Positions 51,806 to 62,871 of a stretch of DNA of 64,000 nt are shown here, piece by piece. The notes beneath the pieces were generated by a model. The model was not told the DNA's origin. It ran no database searches and worked only from the letters and a program-made list of their open reading frames with translations. The DNA lies in the NCBI GenBank assembly GCA_018806915.1, contig JAGKQI010000098.1, positions 2,666,001-2,730,000 of the forward strand, written 5' to 3'. A program made the translations under genes and the position numbers. Position 1 is the stretch's first letter. Every line of letters starts with the position of its first letter. The DNA comes from Phytophthora colocasiae. Lineage: Eukaryota; Oomycota; Peronosporomycetes; Peronosporales; Peronosporaceae.

Positions 51806-52338
51806 TGTCTGCTGAAAATGAACAGCAGCATCACAGCAGGTACTCGGCGAGGAGTATATATTTTTGAGTCTGTGATGTATGACATCAACTCTTGGCTAAG
51901 TTTTGCTAGAGGGAGCTGCCAAAATCCTTTGAGGAGATCGAACAGTCCATAGTGCTTTTTACCTTTTGTATACTCTAGCAGAGCGCTCATGTGAGGCATA
52001 GTACTGATCATCGCCTCGATGAGGTCATTGACCAGACGGTAGTCGCAGGTTTGACGATACTGGTCGTCGGTTGTGCCTGGCTTGCGCACTGGTAAAACTG
52101 GGCTGGCCCAGCGACTCTGTGGGTTCTCGTATACCCATCCCAGATCGACTAACTTGCGATTGAACTCTCGCAAATACAGACGCACAGCAGGCGGGTAGCG
52201 CCGAGGCTTGCTTTTGACTGCTTTCGATCCCTCTTTGAGACGGATTTCTAGCGGTTTAACACTGGCAGGAGGATCGTTACCGAGCTCGATGCGCCAAATG
52301 TCATGCTTTGTGGTAATGGCACGAAGCTGCTCCTCCAA
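51709..52338 (-). CDS. Pol part: reverse transcriptase N-terminal half
   Basis: This frame begins EEQLRAITTKHDIWRIELG and contains RRYPPAVRLYLREFNRKLVD, QSRWASPVLPVRKPG and FDLLKGFWQLPLA (RT motifs 1-3). It then runs out of register. The following motif 4 and the catalytic block are in the next frame. The break lies near 51835-51845 and looks like one lost base. Confidence 0.85.
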   Translation of the reverse strand: MEEQLRAITTKHDIWRIELGNDPPASVKPLEIRLKEGSKAVKSKPRRYPPAVRLYLREFNRKLVDLGWVYENPQSRWASPVLPVRKPGTTDDQYRQTCDYRLVNDLIEAMISTMPHMSALLEYTKGKKHYGLFDLLKGFWQLPLAKLSQELMSYITDSKIYTPRRVPAVMLLFIFSRQWRSALSRFCTSVLLSGSMIYYSLLMISTTTC

Positions 52339-53437
52339 ATTGCACGGGAAGCCATGCTTGAGTGCCTCTTGAATAAGTCACTGCTCCACGAAGGTCATCA
52401 TCGGTTGGAGGTGTATCAGAGACAGGCACTCCGACGTCGGAGTCTGCTATGTCGTCGCCGTCGTCGGTGTCGCGCTCTACAAGTTGCTCTAGTTGTCGAT
52501 CGACATCGATACCCAACGTCTTTAATAGGTCTTGACCCAAAATAAACTCAGGTTCGTCGTCGTCGATTACCAGACACTCGACCGGATCATGGATTGCAAC
52601 TGCGCCTGCCGCCGTATTGAGCAAAACACGAACTTGCACTGATGCACTGCAAACGATCTCATGCTCAGCAACACCGACTATCAACATGGGTGTGTTTAGC
52701 CGGGTCAGCTTGACCGCTGGATCACGGAGCATGAGCTCTTCAACGTGTTTCCTACTAACAGCAGTCCGGTCGGCACCGGTGTCTGCACAGTAAGGTAACT
52801 GCATCACCTCGTTTAGGGTAACAGTCTGTTGCTCATCCGGAATGCACTCACGAACTCGCTTTAGGCGAGCCACCTCACGCTTCGTGCCGTCACTTCGCTG
52901 TGCGCGAAGCTTTTTCCGAATTTCAGCTTTTTCACTATCGGTTGCACTAGTACACTCCGACAGCCAATGGAGATCGCAGCAATGTGGGCAAGGAGTAGGC
53001 GGCTTCTTCGGGCGGTCAATGACACCCTTAGGTGATGGCCGTGGGCCTGAACCGCTGGATTCGTCCGCCACTCGCTGTTTCTTAGTCGATTTCTTGCCGC
53101 CAGAACGTTGGGCCGGACGCTCGGTATCACGGTCCCCACGGTCACGGTCACGCTTGGCTCGACGTTGGCTTTGAAAAGCCTTCTCGTGATCCAGCGCCTT
53201 CTCCAAGATTAAGTCGTGCAAAACTACCTCGTCCTCTTTCGCTTTGCGCGTCTGAAAGCGGGCAGTTCGGTCAACTTCCTCTCGAAGAGCTTTTGGTTCG
53301 AGTGAATTGATCAGTATCGAACACAGTTGCTTTTTTACCGTGGTCTTCGGTGAAGAAAATGCGCCAGTCGTGATCGTCAATAATCTCGTGGCACAGCTTA
53401 AAGTACTGAATGACTCGTTCGTGTACGTCACTCTCAC
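52301..53437 (-). CDS. Gag C-terminal part, zinc knuckle and aspartic protease
   Basis: This is a 378-residue frame. A basic region (RAKRDRDRGDRDTERPA) precedes a CCHC-like knuckle CPHCCDLHWLSEC, whose spacing CX2CX3HX4C is off by one from the usual CX2CX4HX4C. The retroviral-type protease follows with YCADTGADRTAVS (DTGA catalytic triad) and FILGQDLLKTLGI (the ILG flap-side motif). Its start is out of frame with the gag N-terminal part. The shift is at a run of six A residues on the coding strand near 53336. Confidence 0.85.
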   Translation of the reverse strand: MRVTYTNESFSTLSCATRLLTITTGAFSSPKTTVKKQLCSILINSLEPKALREEVDRTARFQTRKAKEDEVVLHDLILEKALDHEKAFQSQRRAKRDRDRGDRDTERPAQRSGGKKSTKKQRVADESSGSGPRPSPKGVIDRPKKPPTPCPHCCDLHWLSECTSATDSEKAEIRKKLRAQRSDGTKREVARLKRVRECIPDEQQTVTLNEVMQLPYCADTGADRTAVSRKHVEELMLRDPAVKLTRLNTPMLIVGVAEHEIVCSASVQVRVLLNTAAGAVAIHDPVECLVIDDDEPEFILGQDLLKTLGIDVDRQLEQLVERDTDDGDDIADSDVGVPVSDTPPTDDDLRGAVTYSRGTQAWLPVQFGGAASCHYHKA

Positions 53438-53825
53438 TTAAATCCATGCGGAGGTGTTCCGCCATCTCTTGGTCGATGTCGGGGACACTATTGTTTTTCA
53501 CAGTCGAAATGATCTTTTCAACCTCGTCGAGGATGAGCTCGTCGGTGACGTCCGACATGGACATCTTCCACCGAAGACGACACCACTGCCTGAGCAGTCC
53601 TTCATCAAAGGTGTTTTTTATTGGGACAATCAGATCGTCCGTCTCACCCTTGGCACGATTACGGATGGTATCCTCATACTCGCGACGATCCTTCCTCCAC
53701 TTCACTAAAGCAGCGTGCGAAGTGCTCGTAATTCGCGGTGGCAGTATCGGCGTGAAGATTGGAGCAGAAGAACGCTCCGAGTCGTCGGCAGGTGAGTTCG
53801 AGCTCTGAGCTCTCGTCATGGTCAT
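53271..53825 (-). CDS. Gag N-terminal part
   Basis: The start ATG lies 39 bp downstream of the 5' LTR. The first residues MTMTRAQSSNSPADDSERSS are disordered, then a helical capsid-like region follows (ALVKWRKDRREYEDTIRNRA, WCRLRWKMSMSDVTDELIL). The frame ends soon after the A6 run, where the next frame takes over. It is typical in length and position for a gypsy gag. Confidence 0.8.
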   Translation of the reverse strand: MTMTRAQSSNSPADDSERSSAPIFTPILPPRITSTSHAALVKWRKDRREYEDTIRNRAKGETDDLIVPIKNTFDEGLLRQWCRLRWKMSMSDVTDELILDEVEKIISTVKNNSVPDIDQEMAEHLRMDLSESDVHERVIQYFKLCHEIIDDHDWRIFFTEDHGKKATVFDTDQFTRTKSSSRGS

Positions 53826-53863
53826 ACTTGTCTTGATTCAGCAATGACTGCTAAAGAATTCTT

Positions 53864-54168
53864 TGTAGTGTCTGCAGGAATGAAGACACGGATGGGGGAG
53901 CCGGCGAAGCTCCCTGGTAGTTTAGCCTTGTTGTATTGCTGGTATAATGCAAAGTGATTCTCTCTACTACAGTATTTGCTACTCTAGTTGGCGTCAGAGG
54001 CGTTCTTGGCGGTTGGTTGGACGCCCTTCGTGTCATCAGCGTTGTCGTGATGCACATCAACTTGTCAACATCGTTGTCGTGATGCACATCAATATGTAGA
54101 CAGCATTGTCGATACGCAGGTGCAACAATTGCAGCAAACTGGAGCTGGCTGGTCATGGATCCACTACA
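53864..54168 (-). repeat. 5' LTR of the gypsy element
   Basis: This is 305 bp with the same TGTAGTG...CACTACA ends. I found no difference from the 3' LTR on reading. The flanking target duplication on this side is 54169-54173. It drives transcription toward lower coordinates. Confidence 0.95.
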
Positions 54169-55554
54169 GTCGGCCTTGTTTGGACTTGGAGAAGCTCCAT
54201 TTTTCACCTTCAACTCTCGCGAAATAACCCAAGCTGACTCCAGTATACTAGCGCGAATTGGCTTCTTCGGTTTGTTGGAGCACGGATAATCAGGATCGCC
54301 AGTAAGGTGCAAATCCGCAATTTGAAGAGCACGAAAAGATAGTTTACCGATCGTATTTGGCGGTGCGACTGCTTTAACTGAGGAGGATACTGTATCATTC
54401 TTCGTTGAAGTATTGCTATCTACAGCAAATGGGATAAAGTATCGGGTTAAGAAAAACGTATGCATACTCCCAGTAGCTGAGTGGTCCAGGAGACTCCAGT
54501 TGCCAGGAATTAAAGTCGAGATGTTTGTGTCGGCTGCTTCATTTTCTATTGTCTGGTAAAGTGCGAGGTCGGAAAGGAAAGAAGAAGTGGCGTCAAACTC
54601 GATATCTCCCCACTCCGTGCATAATTTGATAGCTCCAGCAGAGATCTCAGTGGTGGTGACTCCGTCATTCACTGGACATGTTTGAGCTGTTTGAACTACA
54701 GAAAAGTTCAATAGTACTGAAGCAGTTTTGGTTTCCAATGCTTGGAGTCGTTTGGTGCAAATGGTTATGTCGCTGATGTTGCTAGTACTGGTTAACATTT
54801 TTGACCGCAGTACCATGCGAGGTGATTCCCATTCCCCTTTTGGTTCGATGGCTTCACAGACAGTGTATTCACCACCAGCTGAAATTTTAGTTAGTATCTT
54901 CAGATCCACAATGGGAACAATCGGATAGCTGACACTCAGAAATACCCCCGAGTCCGAATTTGCCATGAGATTCACTGGCCATGTCAACCATCCAGGCTTA
55001 TTATGATTGTAGAATGCCTCTGTGGTTGTCGTCATGTCGGAGACGTACTTCTGTGAACGAAATGCCTGACTCACAGTACTAAATTCCATACAAATACAAA
55101 TACCAGCTCTTGGACTCAATAGATTCTCCATCGACGACGGACATCCTTCCGTACCGGACACGACAACAAGGCGTCGAAGCACCATAACATTATCAACTTT
55201 AGCCGTATCTTCAAAAGCAGCAGCAATTCGGGACTGCTGCATGCACAGATAGGAAATTTCGTTGGGTGTGGTCTCCAATTGTACGCCCGTAGGTGCCCAA
55301 CCCAGTTTGACACATTTTTCGAGTGCGCCATCGTCTGTACTCGCTTGAACAAAGGTCAGATTTGTCACGGCCACACGCGACAGAATCGGTGAGAAAATAG
55401 CTTCGCTTTCATTGGAATGTTGCGTCAGCACGAGTACGAGAGCAACCGCTGCTGCTACTGCAAGAACGCCAAAACATGCCAGAAACAGCTTGTGCCAAGT
55501 TTTAAGAGTAGGAAACTCGAGACTTTTGCTGGGTGAAGGCTCGAAGTTTTCCAT
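54169..55554 (-). pseudogene. N-terminal half of calcineurin-like phosphatase, split by retrotransposon
   Basis: The start MENFEPSPSKSLEFP leads to an anchor helix (LFLACFGVLAVAAAVALVLV), so this is a type II membrane or secretory protein. A long extracytoplasmic region of about 360 residues has no known domain but many NxS/T sites. The phosphatase domain then begins with FRALQIADLHLTGDPDYPC (DxH motif). Translation meets the LTR after NKAD and stops inside it. The downstream half (48688-47860) resumes at the matching codon. A single exon is likely. The protein would have been about 735 residues. Confidence 0.88.
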
Positions 55555-55912
55555 TTGGTAGCCGAAGCTTTCCTAGTGAACAACTCGGTAGAACGCAAAC
55601 TGGCATAATATTATGCGATTGTAAAAACGAAACGAGAATATTTTTTCTTATAAAAGGATGCAGCAAGGATTCGACTCGAATTCTCAAGGTGAGATGTCCT
55701 AACGACAATCGACCGCAAGTAAACAGTCTTCTTACTCGTAAGCTATTTTCCCCCTTGCGCAACTATCCAATAAGCCTTATATCGATATCGACGGAGGCTG
55801 ATCGATAAAAACAACTAGCGTATTTTTTAACGATAAAGATGCCTGCCTAACAATAACTTTAAAATATGCACCATGCACTCTATCGGAAACCAACTGCCTT
55901 CAAGCAGTAAGA
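55555..55912. other. Intergenic between the MYB gene and the phosphatase
   Basis: This is AT-rich upstream sequence of the phosphatase and 3' sequence of the MYB gene. It contains TATCGATATCGA near 55780-55791. No gene is seen. Confidence 0.45.
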
Positions 55913-57616
55913 TCACAGATAGGCGTCATCAGTCCATACTTGCTCCATTGCATTGAAGTGACCCATACCCGGAGTTTGTCTATAACGAGACATAGAGACC
56001 GGTTTGGACTGTTGCATCGCCATCGGTTCGTTGACTTGCCCTTGCTGCATGTGAGGTGCCGTCATACCACGGAAAATTGGTGCTGCCACTGATACAGGAC
56101 TGTCATTCTTCCACATTTCACGTTGCGAGCCCTGTACTTCAAGCAGGCGCTTGTGTGAGAGCTGCACATCAGCAGAGCGGTACTGCGGAGCGTGTCCAGG
56201 ACCAGGCGGCCCTGGGTACATGCCACCGCGCACACAGTTGTTGTTGTTGTTGTTGTTGTTGTTCGAGTAAAGATTTCCAGACATCATGTAACTCATGTCA
56301 GGCTTTACATCAGGTTGTTGCATGTGGCCTGCCGGCGATCCGTAAGGAGAGTTCATCATGCCTGTTGACGGAGGAGGAGTGGCCATTCCAACAGATCCAG
56401 GACTAGACGATCGGAGACGCTGAATCGACGCCTGCATCGGAACGTAGTCAAAAGTCTCGTTCTGGTTGCTCTGGTTCATATCATCGGTTGGAGATACCGA
56501 ACAGGGAGACGATGTCATGGACATGGGGCGACTGTAGTCCGGGTTCATTCCGTTCGAGTAGCCATTTCCATTCAAAGGATAGACCATAGTTGGCTGCCGT
56601 AGTGTAGAGGCCATCATGCTGGAGCGATCAAAGTCTAGTATCGTATTCCCGTCCGGCTGTAGATAAAATACAAATTTAGTTAGTATATAAATCAGCTTGT
56701 GTAACGACCTCTTTGACTGAGACTTACGCGTGCGACGTTCCCAGGGACATCCGAAAAGAGTTTCTGAAATGTAGATGGGAATCCCACCCCTCGTTGAGGA
56801 AGCTGTTGTTGTGGCGACAGTTGTGGTTGCATACCGTTCAAAGATCGTTGCATGGGCCCAACTTGGTTGTTGTTCTGTACTGGAGACGATGTGAGGGATG
56901 CTACACGAATGCTTTTGCCCTCGCGCATGGGGCCTTTCTTGCGTATTGACTGTCGCTGCATGCGACGCATGGTCGAGTAGTATCGGTTTTTGATGGCGTT
57001 GTCTGTCCGGCCGGGGAGCATCTTGGAGATCTCCGCCCACTGGTTGCCCACGTTCTTATGGCACTCAAAGATGACGTAGTCCTCCTCTGCCGTCCACGCG
57101 TCCTTGCGGACCGAAGGGTTCAAATGGTTGTGCCATCTCTCTCTACACTGCTTGCCCACACGACCAGGCAGGTGCATGGCAATCAGTGACCAGCGTTTGG
57201 CTCCGTACTGTTTGACTAGTTGCATGAGCTTGTCGTTCTCTTCTCGAGTCCATGGCCGTTTGCTGTTGGAGTCGGCTTTACGACGCACCGTCTTCTTGAT
57301 GCCATTGTTGTCTTCCTCTTCCTCTTCAAATGACTCTTCTGGGCTGCCGTACTTGCTGCTGGTCGTGCTACTACCTCCATGCGTGGCCGTAGCTCGCAAA
57401 TAGCTCAACTGGAATAATAAAACCCCTAATTAGGAATAATTCGTTTACATAGGGTGGAAGTTCTAAAAAGCGACGTACATCTGGGTTGTGGGCCACTTCC
57501 AGTAAGGGAATCTCGCTCTGGTTGCTGCTGCCCAAATTCGGGCCGGGGCTTCCTCCGCTGTTGTTGGATCCGCTGCCACCGTCGTCCAGCTCCAGGAGCT
57601 CCATCTTGCGGTTCAT
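55913..57616 (-). CDS. R2R3-MYB transcription factor, three exons
   Basis: Exons are 57616-57479, 57408-56728 and 56656-55913, all phase 0, giving 520 residues. Two MYB repeats lie at about 95-195. R2 is RPWTREENDKLMQLVKQYG...WSLIAMHLPGR and R3 is DAWTAEEDYVIFECHKNVG...WAEISKMLPGR, each with the spaced aromatic residues. The linker QCRERWHNHLNPSVRKDAWT and the R3 recognition helix (TDNAIKNRYYSTMRR) are typical of the animal/protist c-MYB type. An acidic Ser/Gly N-terminus precedes them. The C-terminal 300 residues are Gln/Asn/Pro-rich, with nine Asn encoded by a GTT/AAC run, and probably activate transcription. M5 (57604) is an alternative start. Confidence 0.9.
56237..56263. repeat. Trinucleotide microsatellite (GTT)9 inside the MYB gene
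   Basis: Nine uninterrupted GTT units encode a poly-Asn run on the minus strand. Length polymorphism between strains is expected. Confidence 0.95.
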
Positions 57617-58609
57617 CTGGGCGGTCTCTGTCGACGTTTAACAGCCGTTGCTCGTGCGTTGGGCGAGCGTTGCGGTCTGGCTTGGGCGGCGCGGGGGCGT
57701 TTTGCGACTGGCAGTTAGTGGAGAGTTCGTTCTCCTGTGCCGCGTCCCAAAGGGCTTTTGTGACTGGAGCTTCTTCTGGCGGCTCCCCAAGATCCAAGAG
57801 TGGAACGTTTCGCGGCGGTTTCCGCAGATTCCGGCCAATCAGAGCGCTGGAAACGCTTCGATGGATACTTTTTTGGACCGAAAGGGCGCGTGGCTCGCCT
57901 GTTATGGCACTTTGTATGCCTGGCAGAGAGAACGCTTTTCAACGGTCGGCGGTTGCGAATTTTGGTCGTACTGTTAGATCCTGAATATTGATACGGTTGG
58001 TGAAAATTAACTAGCACAGCATATTCATTTGTTTAAAGGGTGGAAGTATCGATTCATGAATTCTATGGATGAGTTTGCGCAGGTTATCTGAAGCTGCAAC
58101 TTTGCCAGTCGATGCCTCGCAACTGCTGATTCAGCAGTGCTGAAACCACGTTGAAACCCCCGACTCGGGCGTGTTGAAGCCGTTGAACTTGTCGCGACAT
58201 GGCTGTCTTTCCCCCTTTGTTGCACGGTTGTCTGCTTTTGGCGTGGCGCGCTACTTACCTCAGGCCAGTCAAGTCACTTTCGTTCGTCTGCAGCAAAAGG
58301 AGTTACACCGTTGTGCACCCGCGTTACAGAGTGCAACCGCAGGACTGTTGCCGGTGTTGTCTTATCCATACCGTAGTACAAGCTGTTGGAGAGGAGAGCA
58401 CTTAACCTTGCACTTTGTACAGCAAGCTTTTGTTGCTTTGTTGCACGTTGCAACACTCTCGAACGACGGGCCCAACCATCGCTCAACTCGTGATCAAAGC
58501 CGCCCGTTTCTCCTGTCCCAGTGCAGGATAAATCAGGTACCCTTAATATGGTACATGTGTGGTTGGCTCACTATTTGGGGGGAAGACATAAACGTAGCAA
58601 CAGGTCAAG
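57617..58609. other. Divergent intergenic region between MYB and DHFR-TS
   Basis: This holds both promoters. CCAAT (57835-57839) and the perfect inverted repeat TTCAGCAGTGCTGAA (about 58130-58144) are the visible sites. The overlapping open frames on both strands (for example 58171-58803) show no family resemblance. Confidence 0.5.
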
Positions 58610-60085
58610 ATGAAGGAGCGCTCGGTTCGTGTGGTGGTTGCGGCCCTGGAAGGATCAGGCGGCATCGGTTTACGCCAGGAGATTCCATGGCACCTTCCCA
58701 CCGATATGAAGCACTTTCGAGCCCTTACAACAGCTCCAGCAGGTTCTTCGACGCAGCACGCCGTCATCATGGGGCGGAAGACGTGGGAGTCGCTGCCAGC
58801 TAAAGTTCGGCCCATGCCCAAGCGCTACAATGTAGTGTTGACACGCGACGTTGGATACAGAGAAAGAGAGAATGTTCCTGATACTGTTGGTGTTGCTGCG
58901 AGTTTTCAAGAGGCACTGGAGCTTGTGAACCAACAAGGGGAGAAAGTTGACCAGGTGTTCATCATCGGAGGAAGCGCCGTGTATGCCGAAGCACTGTCTT
59001 TTCGAGGATGTAGCAAGGTACACTTGACGAAGGTAAAGGGGGAGTTCGAATGCGATGCTTTCTTTCCACTGGAGCAACTACAGCAAAACTTTAGGGTGGT
59101 GGAGGAGTCCCAGATTAAGGAGGAGAACGGTGTGCAGTTTCAATTCGTTGAGTGGGAAAGAAAGGATGGAGACGTGTCGGCCTTAAAATCGGCGACATTA
59201 GTGGATAACTCTACGCCGCACGAGGAGATGCAGTATTTGGACTTGATTCGGAAGATTCTGACGCAAGGAGCTAAGCGTGGAGACCGTACGGGAACAGGAA
59301 CGTTGTCTGTGTTTGGTGCACAGATGAGGTTTAGTTTGAGGAACGATGTGTTTCCGTTGCTGACGACCAAGAGAGTTTTCTGGCGTGGTGTAGCTGAGGA
59401 GCTACTGTGGTTTATTAGTGGTGACACCAGTGCTCAAACCCTACAGGAGAAGAACATTCACATCTGGGATGGCAATGGATCTCGAGAGTACCTTGATAGT
59501 CGTGGACTGCAGGATCGAGAAGTTGGGGACCTTGGACCGGTCTACGGTTTTCAGTGGCGTCACTTTGGCGCCAAGTACACGAACATGCATGCTGATTACT
59601 CTGGTCAAGGTGTGGATCAACTTGCTGAAGTGATCCACAAGTTGCGGACGAATCCTACTGACCGCAGAATTGTCTTGTCGGCGTGGAACCCTGCGGACCT
59701 TAACGAGATGGCGCTGCCGCCGTGCCACATGTTCTGCCAATTCTACGTGGCCGATGGGGAATTGTCCTGTCAGATGTACCAACGTTCGGCCGACATGGGG
59801 CTTGGAGTGCCATTCAATATCGCCAGTTACGCTCTACTTACACGACTGGTAGCGCAGGTGGCTGGACTGAAGCCTGGCGAGTTTGTCCATGTCATTGGCG
59901 ACGCACATGTTTACTTGAACCACGTTGAGCCACTCCAAAAGCAGCTAACACGTACTCCTCGCGCGTTCCCAACGCTTCACATTAACCCCGAGAAGACCTC
60001 AAGCATTGATGACTTCAAGTTTGAAGATTTTGAAGTGCGCAACTACACTCCTCACGGCACTATCAAGATGATGATGTCGGTATGA
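58610..60085 (+). CDS. DHFR-TS: Bifunctional dihydrofolate reductase-thymidylate synthase
   Basis: This is a 491-residue single-exon fusion. DHFR (about 1-190) shows [31 protein letters not shown] and [14 protein letters not shown], the substrate and NADPH sites. TS (about 205-491) shows [36 protein letters not shown] with the catalytic Cys at about residue 372 ([10 protein letters not shown]), and [15 protein letters not shown]. It makes dTMP from dUMP and recycles the folate on one chain. The fusion is found in plants, kinetoplastids, apicomplexans and stramenopiles but not in animals or fungi, which supports the oomycete reading. The linker is short (about 15 residues). Confidence 0.96.
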   Translation: MKERSVRVVVAALEGSGGIGLRQEIPWHLPTDMKHFRALTTAPAGSSTQHAVIMGRKTWESLPAKVRPMPKRYNVVLTRDVGYRERENVPDTVGVAASFQEALELVNQQGEKVDQVFIIGGSAVYAEALSFRGCSKVHLTKVKGEFECDAFFPLEQLQQNFRVVEESQIKEENGVQFQFVEWERKDGDVSALKSATLVDNSTPHEEMQYLDLIRKILTQGAKRGDRTGTGTLSVFGAQMRFSLRNDVFPLLTTKRVFWRGVAEELLWFISGDTSAQTLQEKNIHIWDGNGSREYLDSRGLQDREVGDLGPVYGFQWRHFGAKYTNMHADYSGQGVDQLAEVIHKLRTNPTDRRIVLSAWNPADLNEMALPPCHMFCQFYVADGELSCQMYQRSADMGLGVPFNIASYALLTRLVAQVAGLKPGEFVHVIGDAHVYLNHVEPLQKQLTRTPRAFPTLHINPEKTSSIDDFKFEDFEVRNYTPHGTIKMMMSV

Positions 60086-60832
60086 TCATAATCGAGCATG
60101 GTTTTCTAGAAACGTTCTCCAAAACACTCGGACTTAGGCCGCTCAGATGAACCCCGAATTTGACGTTGCCTCAACAGCCTTGTTTGGAGCAAATTGAACG
60201 AAACTTATCCCTCCTGGCTTGTTTAAACAGCAATAAAGGAGACAAAGGAAACTCTCGACCTTGCGACAAAGATTGCCAAAAAGTTCCGCTAATTTGCACT
60301 GCTCCAACTTCGACAGAGTTCACGAGTTTACTGACCTTCAGTAAAATGCAAGTCGTACGTTACGACTATCGTTTAGCAGTTCCGAGTGCGAATTAAAATG
60401 TTTACCCAACGGGTGAACGATATTGACGACGAGACCATAGTCCTCCAACTATAACGATCCAATGTTATCAGCAGATGACTTCTTTACACCAATTTTCATC
60501 TTCTGAAAGTATGTCCGAGTTTGACTTGGTAAAAGACTGTGATCAGCAAAAGACAAGAATCTGTTGACACAGAAGACATTGTACCCACGAAGCCTATAAA
60601 TTTTGCACACGACATTACCTGCAATGAAGATATCCAGGCATCACGCCGGTTGCTGCTCTCAACCGACGACTAAAGTGTCAAGCTCTTTACCAACAAGTCT
60701 CAATTAGTTACTGCCTGAGGTCCATCGGCAGTTTCGAAACGTACATCATGTACGGTACATGTACATGTATACCAGATCATCTTTGAACGTCACTTCAGCT
60801 TCCTCCCGATCTCCCAAGCTCAATCGGCCGAA
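60086..60832. other. Intergenic upstream of the sulfatase gene
   Basis: AT-rich with no gene. A short palindrome-rich patch GTACGGTACATGTACATGTA lies near 60750-60769, close to the sulfatase start. It could be promoter sequence. Confidence 0.45.
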
Positions 60833-62871
60833 ATGGACTCAGTAAGGACTCCTACTAGAAGTGAACTCCACTCACCACGCCTTCGGCTTACGGGGTATCG
60901 TTCACTAGATGCCGAAAACCGTTCCACCCCGAGCTGGCCGCTTAAAGATTTTATAGCAAAAGATACAATTTCCACTCCATGGCTCGGCTGGCTGTTCGTG
61001 TTCGCGCTCGTTCAGTTTTATTTCTCAATCAGTCGGTGCCTCGCTCTGAAAGCCCTGGTGACAATGTACGGGAGCCCTGAAGACTACACGACCACCGTGA
61101 AGCTCTCAGCTCTGACTCTTGGTTTTTTAGAGGACTTTATCTGCACCACCTACTTCGCGACGATGTTGTGGATATTTGATACGTTTAAAAAATATGTGAT
61201 GAGATCTATGAGTGTTACAAGTAATGTGGCGACAATTGCCGCACAGATTGCCACTTTTACAGTCTCCTGGTTACTGTTCTTAGCCATGATGGCTCCGTTT
61301 GTAGCTGACATGATGCTTGTGGTGTACCGGGACATGAGATTTTCCTATGGTCTTCTATTCACTTTAATCCGAGAAAAGAATCATCTGAAAGACGCTCCCA
61401 TATCAAGTGACGAGGTCCAAACAGTCTACGTGACGGCGGTGTATCTTGTGGTTATTGCTGCTCTATTTGCAACGGTAAGGACAAAAGCTAGCTGGGCAAA
61501 CTTAGCCCATTGGAACCCAACGCACATCATACCGAGCGTTGATAGTTTTTCTGCCGTTCAAGCAATGGACAAGGCATATATGAAAAAGTGTGCACGGGGA
61601 ATGAAATATGAAGTTGTGGCCCTGGAAGACGGCACGAAAGACGAGGAGAAGCGAATGTCATTCTACGGAAATCCAAGGCGCTGTAACTTTAACCGTTCTC
61701 AAGCTTCACGCGTTGCGATCGTAGTGGTGGGACTTGTGGTGTTACCTAAACTTGTAATTGCTGTGCGATGTGCGTGTACAGCACTAGTTGCCTATGCAGC
61801 TCTGAACGTGACACTAAATGAGTTCCTCTTTCATGCTTTTGAGCCTGCTCCCCTTGCCACGGAGCTAACGAATCTCGTACCGTGGGTAAAATTTATCGAT
61901 CCTTCGGAGGAATATCAACTTTTTGGCGACTACACACTCTACCGGCGCACAACAGGATTCAGAGGAGATCTCGCCTTCAACGTTAGTATTGATAACGATA
62001 ACCCGCCGAATGTCCTCCTGATTGGAGTGGACTTTTCGATATCGAGATTCACGGTATTTAGTCGGAGAAGAAGACCCAAATAACTTGTTTAAAGGCACAG
62101 ACCTGACAATTACTCCAAATTTCGACCGATGGGCGAAACGCGGAGTTGCCCTGCGCAATATTTGGTCCAGTATCCCAACAAGCCGATCGCTGGAGAGTAT
62201 ACTTTTCGCGCAAGTTCCTTATCACAGCAGCGTGCAGAGTGGAATCACTGGAGGAAGAAATGGTACCAACCTGTCGGGACTACCTCAACTCTTCTCAAGA
62301 AAGGGGTATGAAACTTACTTCACAACTGGATCTTCGATCGATCTGGACAATTGGGACGTCTTTCTTCCTTCTCACGGCTATGATTTCGTATGGGAAGGAT
62401 GGAAAATGAAGAGATTAGCTCAAGAGATCTTCAACATCAGCCAGTCGGATTGGGACGGCGACGAACATCGAGGAATGAACTGGGGGGTGCATGATGATTT
62501 GAGTTTCCAGATTTTGGGAGATCTTCTAGTGGAGAAAAAGAGTGAAAAGATGGAGAGAATGGCCCAAGGGGAGCCGAACAAACCACTGTTCCTCACACAT
62601 TATACAATTTCGAGCCATGAGCCTTACGATTCCTGGCCAAAGTGGTACGAAGAATCTGAAAAACCAGATTTATCAGCAATGTACGAAGGCGAAGAGCATG
62701 CAGACCGGATAGAAAAATACTTGAGAGTTAGATCATTTTCTGATTTGGAGCTCGGTAAGTTTATGGATCGGATGGAGAAAGAAGGTGTTCTAAATGACAC
62801 TATCGTTGTAATAATTGGAGATCACGGTCAAGCACCTGAAATTGATAACTGTCACATGCATGAGGAATCGG

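Larger units (their letters stand above)
48689..54168 (-). mobile_element. Ty3/gypsy chromovirus LTR retrotransposon, recent insertion
   Basis: This 5,480-bp element is bounded by two 305-bp direct LTRs and flanked by the 5-bp duplication GTCGG (48684-48688 and 54169-54173). Its coding strand is minus: gag, protease, reverse transcriptase, RNase H, integrase and chromodomain in that order, so integrase follows RT as in Ty3/gypsy. The LTRs look identical, which implies a young insertion. The coding part is nevertheless split over four overlapping frames. It sits inside the phosphatase gene in the same orientation. A primer-binding site next to the 5' LTR was not recognised. Confidence 0.95.

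Noticed and set aside
53830..53863. tRNA primer-binding site next to the 5' LTR
   Set aside because: The sequence after the LTR lacks TGG and does not look complementary to a tRNA 3' end that I can name.
58171..58803. A 210-codon plus-strand open frame upstream of DHFR-TS
   Set aside because: It overlaps the start of DHFR-TS in another frame and shows no family motif or good codon pattern.
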